Shown here piece by piece: positions 8,514-15,856 of a stretch of DNA of 64,000 nt (position 1 is the first letter of the stretch; each line of letters starts with the position of its first letter). The position numbers and the translations under genes were made by a program. The stretch spans positions 1-64,000 of the forward strand of contig JBBCJL010000001.1 of the NCBI GenBank assembly GCA_037190225.1, written 5' to 3'. The notes under the pieces were generated by a model that was given only the letters and a program-made list of their open reading frames with translations, searched no databases and was not told the DNA's origin. Origin of the DNA: MKSF01 sp037190225. Its GTDB lineage: Bacteria > Bacteroidota > Bacteroidia > Chitinophagales > Chitinophagaceae.

Positions 8514-9587
8514 ATGATTGAAAAATTAGAAGCGATCAATGCCCGTTTTGACAAGCTGGGCCTGGCGCTTACCAATCCGGAAGTAGTGGCGGATAATAAG
8601 GAATTTGCCAAAACTTCCAGGGAATATAAGAAGCTGGAGCCCATTATTGATGCTTATAAGAAATATAAAAACTGCCTGGATACCATTGCGTTCGGTAAGG
8701 ACGTGCTGGCTACTGAATCGGACGAGGACCTGAGGGAAATGGCAAAGGAGGATATGGTAACGGCAGAAGAGCAGAAAGAGCAACTGGAAGAGACCATCAG
8801 GCACCTGCTGATCCCCAGGGATCCTACGGATGAGAAAAACGCCATCATGGAGATCCGTGCGGGTACCGGCGGTGACGAGGCCAGCATTTTTGCAGGCGAC
8901 CTGTACAGGATGTACCTGAAATATTTTGAGCGTAAGGGATTCAGGGCCACGCTGGTGTCCGAATCGGAAGGTACCGTGGGCGGCTATAAGGAAGTCCAGC
9001 TGGAAGTGACGGGGGAAGATGTGTACGGCACGCTGAAATTTGAAAGCGGTGTGCACCGTGTACAAAGGGTCCCGGCAACGGAGGCCAGCGGCAGGGTACA
9101 TACTTCGGCGGCTACGGTGCAGGTAATGCCGGAAGCGGATGAAATTGATTTTGAATTACGGGACGCCGATGTGAAGATGGATACAGCCCGCTCAGGCGGT
9201 GCCGGCGGACAGAACGTCAATAAGGTAGAGACCAAGGTGATCCTTACCCATATTCCTACCGGTACGGTAGTGACGTGCCAGACGGAACGTACACAGCTCG
9301 GTAACCGCGAAAAGGCTATGCAGATGCTGAGGACGAAGCTGTATGAGGAAGAAGTGCGTAAGCACGAGGAGGAAATAGCCCAGCGCCGGAAGTCGATCGT
9401 TACCACGGGCGACCGTTCCGCCAAGATCAGGACTTACAATTATCCCCAGGGACGTATTACCGATCACCGCATCAATATGACCATTTATTCACTGGATGAC
9501 TTTATGAACGGTAATATTGATGAAATGCTGGAAGCCCTGCAGTTCGCGGAAAACGCTGAAAAGATGAAAGCCGGCGAAAGTATTTAA
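8514..9587 (+). CDS. prfA: Peptide chain release factor 1
   Basis: Recognises UAA and UAG stop codons on the ribosome and triggers hydrolysis of peptidyl-tRNA. The 357 residue length is typical. The PxT anticodon-like tripeptide PAT at 187-189 marks it as RF1 rather than RF2, which has SPF. The catalytic GGQ is at 231-233 within SGGAGGQNVNKVET. The start ATG is supported by the -7 box 24 bases upstream and by the family N-terminus MIEKLEAI. It sits between glycan-related genes with its own promoter and a possible terminator hairpin, so no functional link to them is implied. Confidence 0.98.
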   Translation: MIEKLEAINARFDKLGLALTNPEVVADNKEFAKTSREYKKLEPIIDAYKKYKNCLDTIAFGKDVLATESDEDLREMAKEDMVTAEEQKEQLEETIRHLLIPRDPTDEKNAIMEIRAGTGGDEASIFAGDLYRMYLKYFERKGFRATLVSESEGTVGGYKEVQLEVTGEDVYGTLKFESGVHRVQRVPATEASGRVHTSAATVQVMPEADEIDFELRDADVKMDTARSGGAGGQNVNKVETKVILTHIPTGTVVTCQTERTQLGNREKAMQMLRTKLYEEEVRKHEEEIAQRRKSIVTTGDRSAKIRTYNYPQGRITDHRINMTIYSLDDFMNGNIDEMLEALQFAENAEKMKAGESI

Positions 9588-9599
9588 CGTATTTACCCG

Positions 9600-9638
9600 C
9601 AGGGATAATAAAAGAAAGGCTCCTTCGTTTTATCCCTG
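9600..9638 (+). terminator. Possible terminator hairpin after prfA
   Basis: CAGGGATAA at 9600-9608 pairs with TTATCCCTG at 9630-9638 (9 bp, 21 base loop). No T-run follows, so it may be an RNA 3' end structure rather than an intrinsic terminator. Confidence 0.4.
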
Positions 9639-9692
9639 CCATACAGGAGCCGGACACAATTTTGATTACTTTAAAAACTAATAGATCGTTTC

Positions 9693-10646
9693 ATGAACGA
9701 AAATAACCAATTTGATCTGCTGTATATTTTCAGGGTCATTCTCAGGAAGAAGAAGTTTATCCTGGGATTCAGTGCCATAGCGCTTGTCGTGGCGCTTGTC
9801 ATCTCGCTTATCGCGCCGAAGCAATATACTTCCAGCTCCATCTTTATCGTTAAGAACCCGATACTGCTGGACAGGAATTATATTTTCAGGAACCAGATGT
9901 TTGAAAATAAAGAGTTCTTTGCCGTGCCGGATGATGTGGACCAGATAGAATTTATCTCCAAAAGCGAGGCCATGCTTAGATACCTGATCGATGAATTTGA
10001 TCTGGCTAACCACTATGGTATCAAAAGTCCTTACTGGCTGCGGCTGAAGGTCAAGGGCAATTTTGCCTTCAGCAGGCAGGATACCAAGAATATCGAGATC
10101 TTTTATACCGATAAGGATCCCGAGATGGCCATGAAGATCACAAAGGCTGTAAGGGACTACCTGGAGCTGAAGTTTTCACGCTACTTCCTGGAATCCAACA
10201 GGCAGGTGGCATCCGCGCTGAAGCTGGAGCTGAAGGTGCTGGATTCAACGGTGACCGCGCTGACCGACCAGATCAACGAGCTGAAAGTAGCCAGCAACCT
10301 GAACAATTACTTACTGCCTTCCCGGACAGAGCTGGGAGGAAGCACACCTTCCGGCAGCCTGAATCCTTCACAGCTGAAAGCGCTGGAAGAGCTGCACCGC
10401 CTGACCACCTTAAAGGACCAGTTGACGGGCGACCAGGCAAAATACAATTCGCTGATCCATGAATTTGAGCTGATAGAAAAAGGCGGTATGAACGTCTTAT
10501 ACCTGGTGCAGGATGCTTACCTGCCAGATGAGGCCTCCCATCCCAAAGTGCTGCTGATACTGATAGGCACATTGCTGGGCAGCCTGATAATTACATCCAT
10601 TATAGCTGTTTTCGGGGCTTTTTACAGGGAAAGGATCAAAGCGTAA
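9693..10646 (+). CDS. Wzz/chain-length-determinant family membrane protein
   Basis: Members of this family control polymer length or form the export scaffold in polysaccharide synthesis. The 317 residue product shows the expected plan: cytoplasmic N-terminus, membrane segment at about 22-41, the conserved YTSSSIFIV after it, a periplasmic part with predicted coiled-coil helices (about 160-260), and a second membrane segment at about 283-309 preceded by PDEASHPKV, the usual proline-containing approach. There is no C-terminal tyrosine kinase domain, so it is Wzz-like rather than full Wzc. It is followed after 24 bases by the O-antigen-ligase-like gene, forming a two-gene operon. The polymer is unknown. 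Confidence 0.85.
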   Translation: MNENNQFDLLYIFRVILRKKKFILGFSAIALVVALVISLIAPKQYTSSSIFIVKNPILLDRNYIFRNQMFENKEFFAVPDDVDQIEFISKSEAMLRYLIDEFDLANHYGIKSPYWLRLKVKGNFAFSRQDTKNIEIFYTDKDPEMAMKITKAVRDYLELKFSRYFLESNRQVASALKLELKVLDSTVTALTDQINELKVASNLNNYLLPSRTELGGSTPSGSLNPSQLKALEELHRLTTLKDQLTGDQAKYNSLIHEFELIEKGGMNVLYLVQDAYLPDEASHPKVLLILIGTLLGSLIITSIIAVFGAFYRERIKA

Positions 10647-10670
10647 TAAAAAGTTTTTGGAGCATATACG

Positions 10671-12134
10671 ATGAATATTAATTTAAGTACAGGTAACCGG
10701 ACCGAAAGGTCTATCCATATTGCGGGCATTATTGTGCTGCTGCTGAGTATTGTTGCCGGTACTTACTTTTCTTTCTACTGGTTATTCCTGCTTCCGGCTG
10801 TTGCCATCTGCGTATTCTGGGCCATCGTGGATTCCAGGAGGTTCTACTGGTTCTTCCTGTTCTCCATTCCTTTCTCCATACAGATATACCTGCCGGGAGG
10901 CCTGTCAACGACATTGCCGGATGAGCCGCTGATGTGGTTCTTCCTGTTCGCCTCTATGCTGTCCCTGGCGGCATACGGCTACCGGTTCATTCCCCGGTGG
11001 TTCCTGCAGAACCCGATTACCATTATCATCTTCCTGCATTACCTGTGGCTGTTCCTGGCGGTGGTCTTTTCTGAGATATTTCTGCCTTCGCTGAAATTTT
11101 TTGTGGCCAAGACCTGGTTCCTGAATGCCTTTTTCCTGCTGCCGGTCTTCTTCTTTAAGGAAAAGAAAGACTTTATAAGGGCTTTCAGGCTGGTATTCAT
11201 ACCCTTTATATTCATCTTTATCTTTATTTTCATACGGCATGCCTTCCTGGATTTCGGGTTCCGGGAATCCAATATGGCTGCCGAGCCGCTGTTCTATAAC
11301 CACGTGGACCACAGTACGATCCTTTCTATGTGCCTGCCTGTCTTTATTATAGCTTACCAGCTCAATAAAGGTAACAGGCAGAACAGGATCTTGCTGCTGG
11401 CGGTTATCCTGTTCCTGGTCCCGGCTATTATGGTTGCCCAGGCGCGTGCAGCGATGCTGGCCGTATTTTTCTCCCTCGTTTTGTGGTATGCCTTCAGCAA
11501 GAGGGTCGGTCACTGGGTGGTGCCCGCATTCTATGCCCTGGTTATTACCATCACGACCATTGTGGTGTCGAATGAGAACTATGTAGGACTGCGGCCTGAT
11601 TTTAAGCATACCTATACACAGCCCAATTTCGAGCACCTGATGAAAGCGACCGTTGCGGGGAAGGACATGTCTTCCATGGAGCGGCTTTACAGGTGGATCG
11701 CTTCGGCGAGGATGAGCCAGGAAAGGCCGCTGCTGGGTGTAGGACCCAATAACTGGTATGAATTCTATAAGGCGCACGCGTTGTCTGAGTTTAAGACGTA
11801 TGTGAGCAGGAACCCTGAACGTTCCACCACGCACAATTATTTTATTTTTATGCTGACGGAGCAGGGCTGGCCCGCGCTTATCATTTATGCGGTGATGATC
11901 TGGGTATTCCTGGCTTATGCGCAACGGGTGTACTGGCGGGTAAAGGATGGCTTCTACAGGAAAGTGGTTTTAGGGCTGGCTATGTCATTCGGCGCCGGCT
12001 TTGTGAACAACTTCTTCTCTGAGCTGCTGGAAACCCATAAGATAGGAGCTTTATTCTTTATGAGCATGTCCCTGGTCATGATCATTGATCATATCAATAA
12101 GCGGCCCGCCGCTAAGGCAATACAGGAGCAATAA
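10671..12134 (+). CDS. O-antigen ligase/polymerase family (Wzy/WaaL-like) membrane protein
   Basis: A 487 residue polytopic inner-membrane protein with about ten to twelve hydrophobic segments. The family region is recognisable: QARAAMLAVFFSL followed by a large periplasmic loop containing RPLLGVGPNNWYEFY and THNYFIFMLTEQGWPALI, the loop that carries the conserved His/Arg residues of the Wzy/WaaL fold. These proteins join or polymerise undecaprenyl-linked glycans at the periplasmic face. The Wzz-like gene directly upstream suggests a polymerase/length-regulator pair, but ligase and polymerase cannot be separated by sequence alone. Confidence 0.85.
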   Translation: MNINLSTGNRTERSIHIAGIIVLLLSIVAGTYFSFYWLFLLPAVAICVFWAIVDSRRFYWFFLFSIPFSIQIYLPGGLSTTLPDEPLMWFFLFASMLSLAAYGYRFIPRWFLQNPITIIIFLHYLWLFLAVVFSEIFLPSLKFFVAKTWFLNAFFLLPVFFFKEKKDFIRAFRLVFIPFIFIFIFIFIRHAFLDFGFRESNMAAEPLFYNHVDHSTILSMCLPVFIIAYQLNKGNRQNRILLLAVILFLVPAIMVAQARAAMLAVFFSLVLWYAFSKRVGHWVVPAFYALVITITTIVVSNENYVGLRPDFKHTYTQPNFEHLMKATVAGKDMSSMERLYRWIASARMSQERPLLGVGPNNWYEFYKAHALSEFKTYVSRNPERSTTHNYFIFMLTEQGWPALIIYAVMIWVFLAYAQRVYWRVKDGFYRKVVLGLAMSFGAGFVNNFFSELLETHKIGALFFMSMSLVMIIDHINKRPAAKAIQEQ

Positions 12135-12171
12135 TGCCGGTTGGAGTAACTATCTGCTTTCAGGAAACACC

Positions 12172-12250
12172 CGCAGATGCTCTTTGCTGAGAAGCGCTCT
12201 CTGTGAGGCATCGCTCTTATGCCGGATCACAGCTTAGCTGCAGCGCATCT
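12172..12250. repeat. Dispersed intergenic repeat, copy 3 (degenerate)
   Basis: Alignable with copy 2: CAGATGC...TTTGCTGAG on the left, GTGAGGCATCGCTCTTA for GTGAGGAATCTCTTA in the centre, and GCTTAGCTGCAGCGCATC for GCTTATCTGTAGTGCATC on the right. More diverged, with small indels. Lies in the convergent gap between the O-antigen-ligase-like gene and folA. Confidence 0.5.
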
Positions 12251-12280
12251 TTATGCTTCCCATATTCTGATAATTGTTGT

Positions 12281-12328
12281 ATTAAACATCATAACGGCGC
12301 CTTATAAGGCGCCGTTATGATGTTTAAT
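12281..12328. terminator. Perfect 48 bp palindrome, probable bidirectional terminator
   Basis: Every base of 12281-12328 pairs with its mirror position: the left half begins ATTAAACATCATAACGGCGC and the right half is its exact complement, meeting at CTTATAAG. It lies between the convergent O-antigen-ligase-like gene and folA, where a bidirectional terminator is expected. The AT-rich outer arm supplies the U-tract-like ends (GTTTAAT). A stem this long with no mismatch is unusual. Confidence 0.75.
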
Positions 12329-12348
12329 AGCTATACAGATGATCTGAT

Positions 12349-12855
12349 TTATTGCTGTTTTCTTTCCCAGACCTCGAAGGTATAATCGTACTGATGCTTG
12401 GCATCTTTGGTATGGGGCTCGGATTCGATCAGGGTCCAGTGTTTGGGATTGATCTTCGGGAAGAAAGCGGTACCGTTATCTATGGTAGTATGTACGCGCG
12501 TTATATACACCCTGTCCATCAGGTCAAAGGTCTTCTCGTAGATCTTGCCGCCGCCGATAATGAACAGCTCCGGCACATTTTCTGCTTCTAATTCCCGTAT
12601 GGCTTCGCTGATATCACTAAAGAGCCGGACATCTTTGGAAACATCGGAAGGCTGCAGCGTTTTAGATACAACGATGTGTTTTCTTCTGGGTAATGGCTTT
12701 ACGAATGTCAGCCAGGTATTTTTGCCCATTAATATGTAATGGTCCAAAGTAATTGCTTTAAAATATTTGAAGTCATCAGGTAAATGCCAGGGTATGTTCT
12801 GACCTACGCCTACAACATTATTTTCTGAGGCCGCTACAATTCCGTATATCTTCAT
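12349..12855 (-). CDS. folA: Dihydrofolate reductase
   Basis: Reduces dihydrofolate to tetrahydrofolate with NADPH, for thymidylate, purine and methionine synthesis. The 168 residue length is normal. Family motifs are visible: IVAASENNVVGVGQNIPWHLPDD at the N-terminus with the Trp and the substrate-binding Asp, MGKNTWLTF for the NADPH-binding helix, and FIIGGGKIYE with the conserved Gly-Gly. The ATG is 30 bases downstream of a good -7 box on the minus strand. No thyA is adjacent in this window. Confidence 0.97.
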   Translation of the reverse strand: MKIYGIVAASENNVVGVGQNIPWHLPDDFKYFKAITLDHYILMGKNTWLTFVKPLPRRKHIVVSKTLQPSDVSKDVRLFSDISEAIRELEAENVPELFIIGGGKIYEKTFDLMDRVYITRVHTTIDNGTAFFPKINPKHWTLIESEPHTKDAKHQYDYTFEVWERKQQ

Positions 12856-12884
12856 CGTTATTTTGTGATTTGTAGCAAATGTAG

Positions 12885-12892
12885 CAAAGTTA
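12885..12892 (-). promoter_or_regulatory. Bacteroidota -7 box for folA
   Basis: On the minus strand it reads TAACTTTG, a full match to TAnnTTTG, with a TTG-containing TTTTGGG about 20 bases further upstream as a candidate -33 element. The implied leader is about 23 bases. Confidence 0.75.
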
Positions 12893-13017
12893 TGGTATAT
12901 GTTGGGAATATCTGCCCAAAACTTAACATTACTTAAATTGTTAAATATTAGGGAAGTATAATCCTTACCTGAATATTTTTATTGGAGCAACTGTTGGTAA
13001 CAGCCGTGAAAACATAG

Positions 13018-13025
13018 TAATTTTG
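13018..13025 (+). promoter_or_regulatory. Promoter of the polysaccharide deacetylase gene
   Basis: TAATTTTG (13018-13025) with TTG at 12994-12996, 21 bases apart, is a good match to the Bacteroidota -33/-7 promoter. The predicted transcription start near 13032 leaves the in-frame GTG at 13041 almost without leader and favours the ATG at 13086. Confidence 0.7.
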
Positions 13026-13085
13026 AACCTGGTATAAATCGTGCTTCGCAGCGCGGCTTTATACTACCAGACTAAATGCTCATTC

Positions 13086-13874
13086 ATGGCTTATAGCAGA
13101 TACCAGGTTTTTAATATAGTATATATTATACTGCTCGTCCCCGTATGCGCCGGCATTGCTTCCGGGTTCCTGCCGCTATGGGTGCTGATGCCGCTGGCAG
13201 CCGTTTACCTGTGCATGGTGGCGGCCGGCAGCTATTTTATACAAATGAATTTTTATTTCAGATCGCTGAACCGGCTACCCCGGTTTAAGGTAACCTTCGG
13301 CGATGCGGGGACAAGTATAACCCCCCGGGATAAGAAAGTGGTGCTGACATTCGATGACGGGCCTCATGCCAATACGGCAACGGTGCTGGAAATCTTGCGA
13401 AAGGAAGATGTCAGGGCCGTTTTTTTCTTAATAGGCAAGCATGCGGCTACGCATGAAAGCCTGGTAAGACAGCTCAGCGAAGCGGGGCACCAGCTGGGTA
13501 ATCACTCCTATTCTCATACGGCATCGTTCGGCTGGCAGTCCGCGAAAGGAATGGCAGCGGAGATAGAGCGTACCAATCAGGTGCTGGAAGGCATCACGCA
13601 GGAGCCTGTCAGCCTGTTCCGGCCGCCTTTCGGCGTTACCAATCCCAATCTGGGTAAAGCCATACGCAGGTCAGGTATGCTCAGCGTAGGTTGGAGCATC
13701 CGTTCCTATGATACCGTAGCTAAAGATGAGGACAGGCTTATCCGGCGTATCATGCAACGATTGCACCCGGGTGCGGTCATACTGCTGCATGAACGTTGTG
13801 ATATCACTGTACGGATATTACCTGTTCTGATACGTAAGATCAGGCAGCAGGGCTATACCTTTACTACATTCTGA
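13086..13874 (+). CDS. Membrane-anchored NodB-type polysaccharide deacetylase
   Basis: Removes N- or O-acetyl groups from a glycan such as peptidoglycan or a surface polymer. From the ATG at 13086 the product has 262 residues: two hydrophobic N-terminal segments (about 9-27 and 31-50) and then the NodB domain with TFDDGPH at 88-94 (catalytic Asp and metal Asp), the metal-binding pair His140 and His144 in GNHSYSH, RPPFG near 180, and the closing ILLHERCD segment. A GTG at 13041 would add 15 residues; the promoter position argues against it. The substrate is not evident from the neighbours. Confidence 0.9.
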   Translation: MAYSRYQVFNIVYIILLVPVCAGIASGFLPLWVLMPLAAVYLCMVAAGSYFIQMNFYFRSLNRLPRFKVTFGDAGTSITPRDKKVVLTFDDGPHANTATVLEILRKEDVRAVFFLIGKHAATHESLVRQLSEAGHQLGNHSYSHTASFGWQSAKGMAAEIERTNQVLEGITQEPVSLFRPPFGVTNPNLGKAIRRSGMLSVGWSIRSYDTVAKDEDRLIRRIMQRLHPGAVILLHERCDITVRILPVLIRKIRQQGYTFTTF

Positions 13875-13900
13875 TCACTCCCGGAAATGCGCGGAATGCG

Positions 13901-14587
13901 TTATCTCTTACTTCCGCCCGCGCGGCTGAAAAGGTACATCAGCCGTACGGAAAGCACATTGTTGAACTGGTTTTTATTGCCGATGCCCCCGTCATTGGAC
14001 CGTATGGGGATCAGGGAATACTGGAAGCGGGGATTGATATGGAAGCCTTTCCAGATATGGATGGTCGGGCTCAGCACAAAGCTGAGATCAACGTAATTGA
14101 AATCATTTTTCTTTACCAGCTCCGGCCCGTGCCCCCTGTCCAGGTATTCTTCGCGGAAGCCCAGGAAACCTACTGAAAAGCCTGCCCCTATTATGGACTT
14201 GCGCGTTCCCCTGTACCAGTTGATCATAACAGGCACATCGCCATAATACAGGTTGATCTTCTGGGAAAAGATGCCGTAGCCGGGATTTATACCGCCATAA
14301 GAGCCTCTCTGGTTGAACAATACCTCCATGCTCAGCGCCAGGGTGCCGGGTATGGGCAATCCCATATCGGTGCCGAACGGCAGGAAAAGAATACCCCCGG
14401 CCGTAATACCGCTTTTGTCATATCCTTTATAGCTGTCACCGTCTATCTGGCAAAAATTAATGCCACCTACCAGCCCGCCCGTAAAAAGATTGTATTCCGG
14501 GTCTGAAAAGTAGCGCTGTGCCTGCGCCTGGCAGCAGCAACATAAAAATAAAACACTTATTATGCCTAATTGCTTAATTTTATCCAT
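13901..14587 (-). CDS. Outer-membrane beta-barrel (PorT-like porin family) protein
   Basis: A 228 residue exported protein. The signal peptide (1-23) is followed by the alternating strand pattern of a small outer-membrane barrel of the OMP_b-brl type, starting GGLVGGINFCQIDGDSYKGYDKSG, with the typical GINF...GDSYKGY...GITAGG phrase of this Bacteroidota family. Further strands include IIGAGFSVGFLG and FHINPRFQYSLI. Function of these small barrels is generally unknown. A minus-strand TATATTTG at 14626-14633 is a candidate -7 box. It ends 27 bases from the convergent deacetylase gene. Confidence 0.75.
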   Translation of the reverse strand: MDKIKQLGIISVLFLCCCCQAQAQRYFSDPEYNLFTGGLVGGINFCQIDGDSYKGYDKSGITAGGILFLPFGTDMGLPIPGTLALSMEVLFNQRGSYGGINPGYGIFSQKINLYYGDVPVMINWYRGTRKSIIGAGFSVGFLGFREEYLDRGHGPELVKKNDFNYVDLSFVLSPTIHIWKGFHINPRFQYSLIPIRSNDGGIGNKNQFNNVLSVRLMYLFSRAGGSKR

Positions 14588-14617
14588 TCATTCAGATTGG
14601 TTGACTAATAAATAAGT

Positions 14618-14929
14618 ATGAGTTTCAAATATACACCAAATACCTTAAAGAAATTGGAACAATTATTTGAGGAGTGCCGATACAGGGTCCGTTATGAAAA
14701 AGGGACCTTTAACTCCGGCTATTGCATACTTGAGAATAAAAAAGTGGCGGTCATCAACAGGTTCCTGAACATAGAGGGACGTATCAATGCATTGATCGAG
14801 ATACTGCCTACCATAGAAGTGCCGTTTGAAGACCTGAGCGATGAAATGCAGAAATGGTACAGGATCGTTACCCATAAGCCTGATGCCACACCTGACCTGT
14901 TCCACCAGCCGCCAGGAAACGAAAATTGA
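14618..14929 (+). CDS. Small conserved protein of unknown function
   Basis: A 103 residue soluble protein with no signal peptide, starting MSFKYTPNTLKKLEQLFEEC. It looks like a short N-terminal helix, a strand-rich centre (YRVRYEKGTFNSGYCILENKKVAVINRF) and two C-terminal helices; I recognise it only as a protein of a kind common in Bacteroidota genomes, with no known activity. It is 26 bases upstream of the metallo-beta-lactamase-fold gene, on the same strand, and is probably cotranscribed with it. Confidence 0.75.
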   Translation: MSFKYTPNTLKKLEQLFEECRYRVRYEKGTFNSGYCILENKKVAVINRFLNIEGRINALIEILPTIEVPFEDLSDEMQKWYRIVTHKPDATPDLFHQPPGNEN

Positions 14930-14955
14930 TTTTTTAAAGCTAAGCACATTTGACA

Positions 14956-15717
14956 GTGATTGTAACTTTTCTTGGAACGGGTACATCCCAGGGAGTGCCT
15001 ATGATAGGATGCTCCTGCGATGTCTGCACTTCCGGAGATCCGCGGGATAAGCGCCTGAGAACCGCTGTCTGGATACAGGCAGGGGACGCCTCCATGGTCA
15101 TTGATACGGGTCCGGATTTCAGATACCAGGCGCTCAGGGCGCAGATACCACGGCTGGACGCCATATTATATACACATGGCCATAAGGACCACACGGCAGG
15201 GATGGACGATATCAGGGCGTATAACTACTGGCAGAAGGAAGCTATTGATATCTTCGCCAGTGAAGAGACCCAGGAAGTGCTCCGCCGTGAATTTCAATAT
15301 GTGTTCTCAGGTCCCCGGTACCCCGGCATCCCTGAAGTGAATGTGCATACCATAGATACAGAGCCGTTTACTGTCAGGGGTGTGGATATACTGCCGGTGA
15401 AGGTCCTGCACTATAGGATGGAAGTGCTGGGATTCCGCATCGGGGATTTTACCTATATCACAGATGCCAATTATCTCCCGGAGAGTGCCTGGCAGCAGAT
15501 AAAGGGCAGCAGGGTGCTGGTGCTGAACGCGCTCCGCCATGAAAAGCACATCTCTCACTTTACGCTGGCGGAAGCCCTGGAGATCATTGATGAAGTGAAG
15601 CCGGAACGTGCGTATCTGACGCATATCAGCCACCAGCTGGGCAGGCACGAGGAGATTTCCCGGATGTTGCCTCCCCATGTCTTTCTGGCAACGGACGGAT
15701 TGCGGCTGGAGCTTTGA
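14956..15717 (+). CDS. MBL-fold metallo-hydrolase (PhnP-like phosphodiesterase family)
   Basis: A 253 residue enzyme with the metallo-beta-lactamase fold: MIVTFLGTGTSQGVP at the N-terminus, HGHKDH at 74-79 (the HxHxDH metal motif), TDANYLP with the bridging Asp, and LTHISHQLG at the end with the last His. Cys19, Cys21 and Cys24 (GCSCDVC) match the cysteine cluster seen in PhnP-type cyclic phosphodiesterases. The start must be GTG at 14956 or TTG at 14950, as a stop lies just upstream; GTG gives M-I-V-T-F-L-G-T-G-T-S-Q-G, which aligns with the family start. No phosphonate genes are near, so the substrate is unknown. Confidence 0.88.
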   Translation: MIVTFLGTGTSQGVPMIGCSCDVCTSGDPRDKRLRTAVWIQAGDASMVIDTGPDFRYQALRAQIPRLDAILYTHGHKDHTAGMDDIRAYNYWQKEAIDIFASEETQEVLRREFQYVFSGPRYPGIPEVNVHTIDTEPFTVRGVDILPVKVLHYRMEVLGFRIGDFTYITDANYLPESAWQQIKGSRVLVLNALRHEKHISHFTLAEALEIIDEVKPERAYLTHISHQLGRHEEISRMLPPHVFLATDGLRLEL

Positions 15718-15856
15718 CAGGATTGGTGATTGATTTTTTTATGTTATTGATAGTGAGCTGATTGTGTATTTTTGCTGTTAATTAATTGCATCCTTTTTTT
15801 GTAGAATATGGTATATTGTATATCTTCGCACCTCAAATTTGCATAAAAATAAATAT

